Source: Anthostomella pinea
Lineage: Eukaryota; Ascomycota; Sordariomycetes; Xylariales; Xylariaceae
DNA: 64,000 nucleotides
NCBI GenBank assembly: GCA_963556695.1
Contig: CAUWAG010000004.1
Coordinates: 496,001-560,000, forward strand
Direction: 5' to 3'
Below the pieces are notes generated by a model. The model had not been told where the DNA came from and searched no databases. It saw only the letters and a list, made by a program, of their open reading frames with translations. Positions 34,121-44,534 of this stretch are shown in pieces. The position numbers and the translations under genes are program-made. Numbering within the stretch: position 1 is the first letter of the stretch; every line of letters starts with the position of its first letter.

Positions 34121-34855
34121 TCAGCAAGCCCTTCGGGCCCTCCATCGTCGCGCGCGCCCTGTCGCCGAACGTGATGAAGGCACCCCGCGGCAGGTGGTAC
34201 AACTGTGCGCTCGTGTCGGGCCCGGCGAAGCCGCCAAGGTCCTCCGCGTCGGCGCCCTCGACGGCTTTGTTGCTTTCTGTGTCCTTTTCGCTATCATCGG
34301 CCTCGCTGGAGCCCGACGCCGAGTAGTACTCGGTCCGGCACGAGCTCGTCGACGTCCGTCCCGTCTTCCGACGCCGAGGGTTGGGGTTGGGGTTAGCTTG
34401 GGGTTAGGGTTAGGGTCGTTGATGGTCGTCTCGCAGTCGCAGGTCAACGGGACGCTGGCAGCGTCCAGGAGGCGTCGCCGTCGTGCTGAATCCGGTGCTG
34501 CGAGCCCGGATTGGCGGCCAGGTTGGCAGTGCGAAGTACAGAGTGTTGGCTGTGGACTCGTGGCCCGCGACGATGTTGACGAAGGCGTTGCCCATGCTGT
34601 CCGAGTCGGCCAGCGTGGCCGACTGCGGATCCTTCTTCTGCTTGTGTGATTCCACTGGGTTGTCACCGTAGCTTCTACGGACGAATGAGCCCATGGTGTC
34701 CATGACTTCTTTGTTGATGTGGCCCTTGCGCGCGTTCTCGATCTTCTCCTGGGCGTCTTCACAATCGGGACTCCGGTGTGGGGCCTGAGGTGCCGCACCG
34801 CACACCCGCTACAACGGCTCCGGGTCCGCGGCTTCAATGTTCGTGATTTGAGCAA
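34121..34855 (-). pseudogene. Cytochrome P450, C-terminal half, frameshifted and interrupted by telomere-like repeats
   Basis: The minus strand encodes SFVRRSYGDNPV, then LADSDSMGNAFVNIVAGHES followed by TANTLYFAL. The AGHES-TAN block is the I-helix oxygen-binding signature. A frameshift near 34525 changes frame to NLAANPGSQHRIQHD, then LTCDCETTIND. At the place where the ExxR helix (NETLRL) is expected the sequence turns into repeats of CCCTAA/CCCCAA type (34376-34415). Beyond them a frame reads DTSAQLYHLPRGAFITFGDR, resembling the sequence leading into the haem loop, but the Cys and what follows are gone. The N-terminal half is not found upstream. A P450 N-terminal half lies 7 kb away on the same strand in the wrong order. 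Confidence 0.75.
34376..34415 (+). repeat. Interstitial telomere-like repeats
   Basis: GGGTTGGGGTTGGGGTTAGC is followed at once by TTGGGGTTAGGGTTAGGG. The fungal telomere unit is TTAGGG; here TTAGGG and TTGGGG variants alternate with one interruption. The tract lies inside the P450 relic at the edge of a deletion. Confidence 0.8.
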
Positions 34856-35314
34856 CTCAATTAACCTATCTTAGGTACCTGGTATCTGGTAGGTCTTAGA
34901 TAGGTAAAGCCCAGTGATTATAAGCAATGAACCAAGTTTTGCCAGTCCTGTCACAATGCTGCCGTTTCACCCGTCACTCTGGGCCCAATGCCGTCAATGG
35001 TGTCAGTAACTTTTCAGGTAGTCAAACTGAAGCTTCATGGCATGTCCGCCGGTACCACGTATGACCGAGCATTGGAGCCGCATGAGTGTTTCGCGAGACT
35101 CGTGACTGCCTCGCATTACCTGCTGTAGGCGGTAACGGCGGCTACTTCCGAAGATGGTGGGCCATGGATGCGCACGAGGACATCCCCGCCGATCCAACGT
35201 CGCATTCCCGATTCCAAGCGAGTCAGCTGCGGCGTCTGTCTTTCTCAACTTCAACTTCCCATACCTCACATCGCGAACACAATCCTGCCGTATTTCGAGC
35301 GGGAAAGGCAAGCA
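34856..35314. other. Intergenic, promoter region of the molybdate transporter
   Basis: Contains CCTATCTTAGGTACCTGG near 34864-34881. No gene recognised. Confidence 0.4.
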
Positions 35315-36704
35315 ATGTCTTTCTTTTCAAACATCAAGCGATTCCACCACAACAATGTCGCCACGCTGCGCAGCTCACCGCTGGCCGAGATCTCGGGCGC
35401 GCTCGGCGATCTCGGGACCCTGCTGCCGCTGATGATCACGCTCGCCGTCAACGGCTCCATCTCGCTGTCGACGACACTGGTGTTTTCCGGCTTCTTCAAC
35501 CTCGTCACGGGTGTGGTATTCGGCATTCCGCTGCCTGTGCAACCTATGAAGGTACTTACTCGTCCACCTTCTTACATGAAGAGGGCCCGGGGCCGCACGG
35601 GAAGATATGCAGAGTGACTGACAACAACGCCAGGCCATCGCAGCAGCAGCCATCGCCTCACGTGCCTCGGAGCGAGAGACTATGGCCGCTGGTAGCGTGA
35701 CCTCTGTCATCGTGCTCGTGCTCAGCATAACGGGGCTACTACACTGGGTGACGCGAGTAATCCCAATCCCAGTAATAAAGGGAATCCAGTTCGGCGCCGG
35801 CCTATCCCTCATCATCTCCGCGGGCACATCGCTGCTACAGCCGCTGACGCACTCCTGGAGCGTCCCGCTCGACAACCTGGGCTGGTCGCTTGGGGCTTTC
35901 CTGCTGCTCATCCTGACTCAGAAAGCCGCGCGCTTCCCCTACGCACTCATCGTCTTTGTGGTCGGGTTGATTCTGGCTTTCGTGTTCGTGGCTACGAGTG
36001 ACGGTCCTCAGATGCCCTACTTTCGCGTCTGGCAACCCTTTGTTCGCCTTCCCTGGTGGAGCGCCGACGCCGTCGGCATGGGCATTGCGCAGCTCCCGCT
36101 CACGACGCTGAACTCGGTCATCGCCGCGGGTGCGCTGGCATCAGATCTGCTGCCGGATATTCCCGCGCCGAGCGTCACGGCTCTTGGGCTAAGCGTCGCT
36201 GTTATGAACCTGTTTGGCTGCTGGTTCGGGGCCATGCCCGTGTGTCATGGAGCCGGCGGGCTGGCGGCGCAGTATCGGTTTGGAGCCCGGAGCGGGGCTA
36301 GTATCATCATGCTGGGCTTGTTCAAGGTTGTTCTTGGCATTGTCTTCGGCGAAACACTACTAGACCTGCTCCGGGGATTCCCGAAGAGCCTGCTGGGTAT
36401 AATGGTCATAGCCGCTGGCTTGGAACTGGCAAAGGTGGGACAGAGCCTCAATAACGGCGCCTCGGACCTGTGGGAGTCCTCGGTCGAGCATAGCAAGCGT
36501 CATCGGGATGTCTCGGACGGGGAGAGATCGGAGCGCTGGACCGTCATGCTTATGACGACCGCGGGGATCTTGGCTTTCAAGAATGATGCTGTGGGCTTTG
36601 TGGCCGGCATGCTATGTCATTACACGTACAAGCTGGTCGAGTGGGCTGAGAACAGAAGGCGTGGTGGGCGTGGACTAGGGGATAGGGAGCCGTTGTTGCG
36701 TTAG
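35315..36704 (+). CDS. MOT1-type molybdate/sulfate-like transporter
   Basis: Exons 35315-35551 and 35634-36704 join in phase to 436 codons (435 residues). The N-terminal block SSPLAEISGALGDLGTLLPL and GIPLPVQPMKAIAAAAIA are the two SLC26-like repeats' hallmarks in the MOT1 family. Further signature: IPVIKGIQFGAGLSL in the middle and MPVCHGAGGLAAQYRFGARS late in the protein. About ten hydrophobic segments are visible. MOT1 proteins carry molybdate for molybdenum-cofactor synthesis, at the plasma or vacuolar membrane. The family's usual length is 430-460 residues, so the gene looks complete. It ends REPLLR, a short basic tail. Confidence 0.88.
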
Positions 36705-37700
36705 AATGTGAGCAAGTATAAAAGCCTATTGGGAGCCATCTTTCATTCTCATATCTCGGGTTCCCTTCATATTTCCTTCATTTGACCCTGTCTCGGTTCC
36801 AGCGTGTCCAGTACGGTCGAATAGACAATATGGGAGTATTGCAGATGTGTGATGGACCCTCTACTACATGGCTCAACGGAGGTTGCTCAGATGCAGCTGT
36901 CCTCTTAGCTCTCAAGCTGACAAGCTGCAATTCGCGTTGATTTGGAAAGGCGAGGACATAACTCGAGGACCAACCTGTCGCCCTTTCTCTGGACTTGTAG
37001 GTCCATCATAGCCAGCTGGACCTCTCTCTTTCTTCGTCCATATGCGTAGCGATTTTTGCGGCGATCACAAGCGCTGACCCACGGGCACCGAATATTTGCT
37101 CACAGTAGTCCTGCGCGAGTAATTCACTCAGCCACTAGTTCAGTCAGAACGGGAAGATCAGTTCGGTCTCCAAGTGGCGTCCGCGGCCGAAACTCAACTG
37201 TTTAGGTACCATCTCGGGCTGTTGTAGAGATGGAGATTACTCACATGTACCTCCGTACAGTAAGGTACCAGGTACACTGAGTCCTCGTAACTTGAAGTCT
37301 CTGTACGCTCATGTTGAGTAGATTCCAGATTCCCGATCAGAAATTTCAAAATTTCGGAATAAGCATAGCGTAATAAGTAGCTCTGGTTCGATATGTTACT
37401 TTCAATATTCTAATTCGATAATCTAGCGTTGACCAACTTGACAAGAGGATATCGGCATCCGCACATATCTACTCATAGAAGGCACGTCCCAATGGGCACT
37501 AGGGTAAGGAAGGGACCGAGGACCCAAGGACCCAATGTTCTAGAACTCGCTGGCCACTTGGATATTTCCGTCTACGACAGCTTAACACATCGGCTCGAAT
37601 ACATCGAGGTCTACCAAACGCAGCATTAGATTCGTCTTGTTTCATTCACATCTTTAGTCATTCCTTCTGCGGTCAGGCTCGACGGAAGATACCTCAGCCT
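36705..37700. other. Intergenic, AT-richer
   Basis: About 1 kb with AT-rich stretches near 37330-37420 and several GGTACC-containing motifs (37204, 37263-37275). No gene recognised. Confidence 0.4.
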
Positions 37701-38291
37701 ATGGTATTGCAAGCCTCGACCCCCGATACCCAGCTAACCTTCAGATCGGACGTCAACATCACAGCATCCCACGAAGTCAACATGGACCGGACAGGCAAGG
37801 AACCTAGCCCGCACGGGAGCACCCCGACAACAAAATCTTCCGCCTCAGACGGCATGGGAAACCAAGAAAACCTCCCCATGCACACGAGCCGACCGCTGTC
37901 CTGTTGGCGCTTTTTGCCTCTCTACACGTTCCTGTACAGCATCGAGCTGACAGCATACGCCTACATCGTCGGGGCCCCGTACATCCTTTATGCTCTCATA
38001 CGGAACTTGTGGGTTCTATTTACGACAATGGCGACAGAAGGACTGGGACTGGGTCTTGTCGCGATACCCATTCTGCTGGCCGTGGCTGCAGGGTGGTTTG
38101 TGATGCTCGCAACTTGCGCCTTCGCGTTCGTAAACCACGGCATGATACGTTTGAACCAGGTAGCGGCGCGCATGCCTCACAGACAAGGGCGACACTCCTC
38201 CCTGGTACGCGCACTCGCCCCTGGAGTTGGAGAGCCTGGAGCCTTCTGGCCGTTCTTCCCATGCTGCGAGACCTCGAATTTCGGAGTCTGA
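37701..38291 (+). CDS. Hypothetical membrane protein, model uncertain
   Basis: A 196-codon frame with a polar N-terminus and two or three hydrophobic segments (FLPLYTFLYSIELTAYAYIV, GLGLGLVAIPILLAVAAGWF, MLATCAFAFV) followed by HGMIRLNQVAARMPHR. I recognise no family. From about 38260 the +1-shifted frame, open to 38653, also looks protein-like (LRDLEFRSLSPAPSLEGMAE, then ELSPCRLRRKVKAWEGKV). The true product may therefore be a longer protein through an unseen intron or a frameshift. No splice pair I tried gave the right phase. Confidence 0.42.
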   Translation: MVLQASTPDTQLTFRSDVNITASHEVNMDRTGKEPSPHGSTPTTKSSASDGMGNQENLPMHTSRPLSCWRFLPLYTFLYSIELTAYAYIVGAPYILYALIRNLWVLFTTMATEGLGLGLVAIPILLAVAAGWFVMLATCAFAFVNHGMIRLNQVAARMPHRQGRHSSLVRALAPGVGEPGAFWPFFPCCETSNFGV

Positions 38292-39695
38292 GTCCGGCGC
38301 CCAGTCTTGAGGGTATGGCGGAGAAAGGACTCATCCGCACCCCGAACCAGAATGCCACCGCTACCGACCCTGAGCCTCAATACTACGACCTAGCTAGGAC
38401 CGACGGGTCAGAGAAGCACGCCGGCAGCGAGCGTACTGAGTTGTCGCCGTGCCGGTTGCGACGAAAAGTCAAAGCGTGGGAAGGAAAGGTGATATCAGCT
38501 GTGGAACGGTGTGCCACATGGAAGTTCGAGGAGGTATGTGATGGATTATGCCCAGAGGATTATCATGAAGGAATCCATAGAGGGAGGATACGGCCTAGGC
38601 TCCCTGAATTCCCTTGGCCATCGCTACCACGCTGGTCGGGAATGGGCGGTTGACCTCGATGGTATGGCTTTGACACAACAAACCAGAAGGTATATATATG
38701 CATACCAACAGCGTTTGAATTTCAGACAGGTACTTGGTGCCTGTCGGTCTCCAGACGGTTGACGTCTTCATACACAATCGCAGCGCTGTATTGGGCTGTC
38801 ATGGGGGTATACTGGGAGACGGACCAAATTGAGCGTTCAGGCAGCAATAACAAGACAGTATTGACTACCCATTAGAGTCACCCCCATAAGTCCCCGTCCG
38901 ACATCCCTCTTTCAAGTCGAGTATACCAATGTTGTGTTCATATTAATTCAGTAAACATCCCGGAATAAACAGCCTTCATCCAAAAAGCTATCTGTGACGA
39001 CGGCTCCAGAGTGCTTATTCCACTGTAATGAATGCACGCCACCTTGATGTGAGAGATAATGTCAGGTAGGTCGACAGTCTAAACTATCGAATTGAATCTG
39101 AGGCATTACCATGTGATCAAAAAGAATCGACAGCTTGGATGCCCGTCAGCATTGCAGTACGCTCGTATAAGGATATTGCAGACTGCTTGCTTGGTGCGAG
39201 TGTACCAACTTACATGTAGGTAGACACCTGCAGCTGACCATGTCACAGAGTCGCGAAGTCACAAAGTCGCGAAGTCACAAAGTCGAGTAGATGTGCTGTG
39301 AACCTGTATACCTGTATACACGAGGTACTGACCCATCTGTCCCACGTGTTGAATGATTCCGTTCTGGGGGACTTGTCTGGCTGCAAGGTAAAGTTCTGCG
39401 GATGAGTGAATAAGGTACGGTAGGTATCGAATAGGGGAGAGGGGCTCAGGCATCTAAGCGGTCTTGGCGCCGACGATAAAGTTTTAGTGGCGTTTTGGGC
39501 GAGCGCCGCGCGCTGCCATTTGCTAAAAAATTTAGTCGCTGCGGGCGGAGGTGGAAGTCAGTCTTCAGAAGCTGCCTGGGGACCGCTGGAGGCCAAGCAC
39601 CCAAGGCTGGCATTGGGCAAGGTGCGGTCACAATCCCATCTTTCTTCCCGGCCTTTTAACGCATCCCAGGTTTGCCAGGTCTGGGGGCTCCATCC
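38292..39695. other. Intergenic, upstream of the Fhl1-like gene
   Basis: The first part may belong to the preceding uncertain gene. The rest is promoter and leader of the forkhead gene, with a 16-nt tandem repeat at 39249-39285. No RNA gene seen. Confidence 0.4.
39249..39285 (+). repeat. Short tandem repeat, 16-nt unit
   Basis: AGTCGCGAAGTCACAA occurs twice in tandem followed by AGTCG, about 410 bp upstream of the Fhl1-like start. Confidence 0.8.
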
Positions 39696-42600
39696 ATGCA
39701 TCGCAGCCGCAGCCATCCATTCGGCCACTCGACACCCTCACCTCCCTCACCACCCTCACCTCTGTCGTCGGTTCCCTATCCCGGCACGCCGCAGACGAAG
39801 GAGCTGTCACTCAACCGACCAGCGATGACTTCGTCCAACGCTGCCGCGCCCGACCTTGGTGGCAGTCGCAGTCGCAGTCGCAGTCGCAGTCACAGTCACA
39901 GTCACAGCCGTAGCATGCCATCACCACTGCTGCCAGCTACTACCGGAACTCTTCCGCCGCCTGCTCCCGCTACCGCTGCCACTGCCGCCACCGCTGCCGC
40001 CACCGACCCCGATGGTACTTTTGCCCACGCCAGTGCCCATGCGAATGCGAATGCGCCGATGCCAGGTCTACACCCAGACATAGACACTGAGAAGAATGCG
40101 AGCGCTCTACCCCAACCTCAGCCTAACCACTACGACCACCAGAGCCAGCCTCCAGCCCACGGCGCTCTCAATGACTATCACGACATGCCCTCGCCTCCGA
40201 CCGTTTCTCCTCTGTCCACCCCGGCCGCAACACACTTCAATGTCGATGACATGCCCGCCGACGACGATATCCCCGACGCGCCCACCCAGTTAGCCGCCAC
40301 TGTCTACGCTGCTCTCTCGCAACCTTACTCCCAGAGTCCTCGAGCAGCCACAGCGCTGACGGACGCATATAGCATGGATTTTCACTCTGCTCCCGCTGGC
40401 ATGTCCACTATGCATCTGGGCGAGCCGTTCATGCCCGAACAAGTCAACTATCGGTTGCGCGATCAGGTTCAAGCCATTGCGACAACCGACCCCAATCCCA
40501 GCAGCATGGAGTACGCGTCCCGCAATAGCCTCGCCAATGCCTACATGATGAATCTGGCTGCTCAGGCTACCATATTCCACTCCCAGGGGCCCTCGATCGT
40601 TGCTCCCTCCGATGTCTCGTTGACCTCGTTCACTCAAGGTAGCGACGCTCTGACTGCAAGCGCTGACCCAACCTCTGCCAGCGCTAGCCAGAAGCTGGAA
40701 TCGTTCGCGCGCATAGAGTTCGCCGACAGTGTTTTTCAGATGACTACATATGCTGTCATACTCGGTCGCGACCAAAGGGCCATGCAACAAGCGAGAATCG
40801 ATGAGAAGCGGGATGCCGCCTACAGACGGAGATGCGAGGAGAATGAGAAGATCGGGCTACCGCCACCTACCCCCCTCAACTTGGACCGAAGCAAGTTTAG
40901 TAAATCCTACGTCAGTGAGGAAGGAGGTATGCTTGGGCCTGCGTGCTCTGATGGAGAAGATGATGCTCGACCACCCCGGAAGCGTCGCCCTAGCTCGGCG
41001 AAGCAATCCTCCAATGGTGATGGCGATTCTCAGGGTGAGCATGTCAAGTCAAATCGGCAGTACGTCTCTCATACACAGGGAGCTGCCGCTGTCGACCTTG
41101 GAAATCTACAGCCGTCAACGATTCACACCGCCTTCGTTCCTATACATTCCCCGGGCCCCGATATTGCAAGCAGAACTCGTGGTATATCTAGGCTGCACCT
41201 CAAAATTCAATTCGACAAGGAACGGGGTGTTTTTGAAGGTGTTGCATTGCACAAGAATGGTTTTTTCTGCGAAGACGCACATTATCGGCTAGATGAGCCT
41301 GTGACTCTGAGAAGCGGGGACCGGCTTCAGATCAAGGACGTCGAATTCAGATTCATAGTCAGCGGTGTCCAAACCGGAAAGACCGGTGGTGAGGAGGAAG
41401 AAGAAGTGTCCTCGAGCAAGCGGATGTCCGTCGGTGGCCAAGAGATGAGTCTCGACTTTGAGCACTCGGATCATGAAAAGTTCCAAGACACAAGTGAGGA
41501 CTTGTCTGAGGTCGAAGATGTGCCAATCCCGGCTATGCAGTCGGATGAGGGCGAAGACAATAACGAAGTCGCTGATGAGTCTGATCCCGGGGAAGATCTC
41601 GAAGAACTCCCCGGAGAGGTACAACAGCCGGTCGACGTTGTTCCGACTACAGAGATGAAGACAGAGGTTTACCCAGAGATGCACAATGGGTTGCCAGAGA
41701 TGCAGAACGGGTTGCCAGAGAGGCACAATGGTTTGCCCTCCGAGTTCGCTACACCCGAAATACCCAAGCGGCGTGGACCGGGACGTCCGCCTAAAGATGG
41801 CATCATGTCCAAGAGAAAGCGTCGTCTGCTCAAGAAGCAGGAGCAAGAGACCTCCAGGAAAACCCTGCCTCCGCAAGACCCGCAGAGCCAGGGCGAGGAG
41901 AAGATCAAGCGGCCGGTTGGTCGTCCTCGAAAGAATCCGCTACCTGAGGATGGAGAAAGACAGGAGAAGCGGAAATACAACAAACGCAAACGAGAAGATG
42001 GTGAAGAAGGATCCGATGGCGAGAAGCGAGCCAAAGAGAAGAAGGATAAAAAAGTACGGCCGAAGTCGCCCCCTCTAGAACTTCGGCAGGAGGACTTCAC
42101 GGAGGAACAACTTCAGAAGCCCAGCAAGAATTACGGTGCGCTCATCGACGAGGCTCTCACCAACGGGCCTCCTGATGGTTTGACCTTGAAACAGATCTAT
42201 AAAAGGATCATGGCCAAGTACCCATGGTTCTACTTCTTCTCGGGGACGAAGGGATGGGAAAGCAGTGTTCGGCACAATCTCATCGGGAACGAGGGCTTCA
42301 AAAAAGCTGAAGGCACAGGGCAATGGATTCGTGTTCCTGGAGTTGAACTTGATGCGGGCAAGAAGCGCAAGGCAAGCTCGCCGGACCGACCAGTCGGACT
42401 GCATGGAGCACCTCATCTTCATTCGCACCTGTCGCAGCCGCACTATTACCAGAATGGCTCATATGGGCCTAACAACGCCAATCTCCCCAACCTCCTCTCA
42501 GGTTTCATGGCCGATAACAGACAGCAGCAGGGAGGATACCCAAGTCCTGTTGCTCAAAGTGCCCAGTCCCTTGCGGTACCCGCACAGCCGGTAGCTCAGC

Positions 42601-44534
42601 AAGTGTACTCGGCACAAGCTCCAGCACCAGCGCAACTACCCCCAGGATATGGGGCATCAGCGCTCCCGCGGCCACCGAGTTTGGCACAACAAAGCACTTA
42701 CAGCTCGCCGTACGCGAGACCGCCCCCGGCGCCTAATCCGCAGATCAAGTCGGAGGATGCTCCTGCATCCAATCCACCTGTCCTCCCGGCAGCACCAGCG
42801 CAACAGACCACGAGCCAGAATATGGCACAACAGCAACAACATCAGCAGTCGACACAAGCCGTATCAAATACATTGCCTCCACAGCAGTCCCTGCCAGAGA
42901 TTGAAGCGGCCATCCATCAGTTCAGAACGAACACAGTCCTTGCGCTATCGAACAAAACGAGCGAAGCTACGCAGATTGTTGAATGCGCAATCCGCCGTGC
43001 CAGGGGTCTGCCCATACAGTATTCTGTGCCGCCCATTTGGCGAGACTTGGAGTTAAAACTCAGCCAGTTGGCACAGAACATGATCAAGGAGGTGCAGAGC
43101 AAAAAGAGGAGCGCCCCATCTGCTTCTCCAGCTCCAGTGGCAGCTGTTGCTGCCACGTCAACTCCTGGTCCAGGTCCAGGTGCTACTGTCGCTGCCACGT
43201 CAACTCCCGGTCCAGTTGTAAATGTTTCCGCAACATCAGCTCCCATGCCTGCTGAAACAGCGGCTGCAAGTTCAACTTCAAACCCAGCTGCTACAGCGGT
43301 TGCTGCCACTTCAACACCGACTCCAGCTGTTGCAAGTGCTGGTGCAAAATCGACTCCCACCCCAAGCCCTGCACCAGGAATCACGCTAGAAGCCGTCATT
43401 CAGCACCGGATCAAGAGCTTCAAGAATTCCATGATTGCTTCTCTCGGGCCAAGGACAGATAAGGCAGAAATCATCGTGGATTCAGCAATTAACCGTGCAC
43501 AAGGTCTTCCTCACACTGGCACAATTCCGGGGTGGGAGGGAGCAGATAAACTGATATTCAACTCCATCACGGGGATCATGCGCGAGGCTCGCATAGCCCA
43601 TGGTCAACCAGCACAGCAAGCTTCTCCAGCGCCCGCGACGCCTGCTCGACAAGGTCAGCCTCAGCAAACCGCGCAAAGCACGCAGTCTATGCGACCTACG
43701 CAGCCACCGCAACCTGCTTCCCGACAAGCCCCTTCTGCATCGCCGACCCCGGCTCAGCCACCAACACCCATGACAGTAACCGCGCGAGTTGGTGATGAGA
43801 CACCCGCCACTGCTACTCGAGTGCCAGCAGCCCAGTCAGCTACGATGGCCACTTCGAAGCCGACGCCGCCCTCGATCCCTCGACCGGGTGTCTCGATTCA
43901 GCGCCCACAGTCGATGAGCATGACCCGTCCTGCGGCAAACCCAATTTTTCGCCCACCGATCGTCCGCAAGGACTCTGCACCGACTATGACTGCGCCCCCT
44001 GCCCCCCCTACGCCTTTGCACAACGTATCGAGCCCGGCTCCGCCCAGTGCAGGTGTGGTCGGCCAGATCTTTGCACCGACCATGACTGCGCCCCTTGGAC
44101 CCCCTGCGCCTATACACAACGTATCGAGCCCTGCTCCGCCTAGCGCAGGTGTGGTCGATCAGATTATGGGCCAAAAGCGATCTTTTGCCGACACACATAG
44201 CACCAGCTATTACCACAGCCTATACGGCGGTAACGGCCATGGCAATGCGTCTATCGACCAGGCAGAGCGGACAGTGAAGCCAGAGACGCCAGTACCCAAT
44301 GTATCAAGTCCAGCACCTCCCAGTGCAGGCGTGGTCGACCAGATAGCTGGTCAAAAGAGACCTTTGGATTTAGCATCTGCGAACGATCATGCCGAGCAGC
44401 CCGGAACTAAGAGGTTGGCTGTAGTTGCAGGGTTTGACCAGATGGGTGGACACAATCGGACATCGAATGTGGCCTCAAGTCACGACCATGTCGAGCAGCC
44501 CGAGGCTCAGAAGCTGCCCATTCCTCCGACATGA
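39696..44534 (+). CDS. fhl1: Fhl1-like FHA and forkhead transcription factor
   Basis: A single 1,612-codon exon from ATG 39696 (MHRSRSHPFGHSTPSP). Order of parts: a Pro/Ser/Ala-rich N-terminus with an (SR)n(SH)n run at 39860-39912; an FHA domain from about residue 346 (FQMTTYAVILGRDQR) to 550 (SRTRGISRLHLKIQF, LRSGDRLQIKDVEFRFIVSG) with a long insertion; an acidic stretch; two AT-hooks (RRGPGRPPKDG near 692, KRPVGRPRKNP near 738); and a forkhead domain at about 807-881 (KPSKNYGALIDEAL, LTLKQIYKRIMAKYPWFYFF, SSVRHNL). A long Gln/Pro/Ala/Thr tail follows, with a duplicated helical module and four copies of an NVSSPAPPSAGVV unit. Yeast Fhl1 controls ribosomal-protein genes with Ifh1; the same FHA-FKH order supports orthology. 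The role in filamentous fungi is inferred. Confidence 0.88.
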   Translation: MHRSRSHPFGHSTPSPPSPPSPLSSVPYPGTPQTKELSLNRPAMTSSNAAAPDLGGSRSRSRSRSHSHSHSRSMPSPLLPATTGTLPPPAPATAATAATAAATDPDGTFAHASAHANANAPMPGLHPDIDTEKNASALPQPQPNHYDHQSQPPAHGALNDYHDMPSPPTVSPLSTPAATHFNVDDMPADDDIPDAPTQLAATVYAALSQPYSQSPRAATALTDAYSMDFHSAPAGMSTMHLGEPFMPEQVNYRLRDQVQAIATTDPNPSSMEYASRNSLANAYMMNLAAQATIFHSQGPSIVAPSDVSLTSFTQGSDALTASADPTSASASQKLESFARIEFADSVFQMTTYAVILGRDQRAMQQARIDEKRDAAYRRRCEENEKIGLPPPTPLNLDRSKFSKSYVSEEGGMLGPACSDGEDDARPPRKRRPSSAKQSSNGDGDSQGEHVKSNRQYVSHTQGAAAVDLGNLQPSTIHTAFVPIHSPGPDIASRTRGISRLHLKIQFDKERGVFEGVALHKNGFFCEDAHYRLDEPVTLRSGDRLQIKDVEFRFIVSGVQTGKTGGEEEEEVSSSKRMSVGGQEMSLDFEHSDHEKFQDTSEDLSEVEDVPIPAMQSDEGEDNNEVADESDPGEDLEELPGEVQQPVDVVPTTEMKTEVYPEMHNGLPEMQNGLPERHNGLPSEFATPEIPKRRGPGRPPKDGIMSKRKRRLLKKQEQETSRKTLPPQDPQSQGEEKIKRPVGRPRKNPLPEDGERQEKRKYNKRKREDGEEGSDGEKRAKEKKDKKVRPKSPPLELRQEDFTEEQLQKPSKNYGALIDEALTNGPPDGLTLKQIYKRIMAKYPWFYFFSGTKGWESSVRHNLIGNEGFKKAEGTGQWIRVPGVELDAGKKRKASSPDRPVGLHGAPHLHSHLSQPHYYQNGSYGPNNANLPNLLSGFMADNRQQQGGYPSPVAQSAQSLAVPAQPVAQQVYSAQAPAPAQLPPGYGASALPRPPSLAQQSTYSSPYARPPPAPNPQIKSEDAPASNPPVLPAAPAQQTTSQNMAQQQQHQQSTQAVSNTLPPQQSLPEIEAAIHQFRTNTVLALSNKTSEATQIVECAIRRARGLPIQYSVPPIWRDLELKLSQLAQNMIKEVQSKKRSAPSASPAPVAAVAATSTPGPGPGATVAATSTPGPVVNVSATSAPMPAETAAASSTSNPAATAVAATSTPTPAVASAGAKSTPTPSPAPGITLEAVIQHRIKSFKNSMIASLGPRTDKAEIIVDSAINRAQGLPHTGTIPGWEGADKLIFNSITGIMREARIAHGQPAQQASPAPATPARQGQPQQTAQSTQSMRPTQPPQPASRQAPSASPTPAQPPTPMTVTARVGDETPATATRVPAAQSATMATSKPTPPSIPRPGVSIQRPQSMSMTRPAANPIFRPPIVRKDSAPTMTAPPAPPTPLHNVSSPAPPSAGVVGQIFAPTMTAPLGPPAPIHNVSSPAPPSAGVVDQIMGQKRSFADTHSTSYYHSLYGGNGHGNASIDQAERTVKPETPVPNVSSPAPPSAGVVDQIAGQKRPLDLASANDHAEQPGTKRLAVVAGFDQMGGHNRTSNVASSHDHVEQPEAQKLPIPPT

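Noticed and set aside
39860..39912. SR-protein splicing factor suggested by the (SR)n run
   Set aside because: The run is a short microsatellite-coded stretch in a protein whose domains are FHA, AT-hook and forkhead; no RRM is present.
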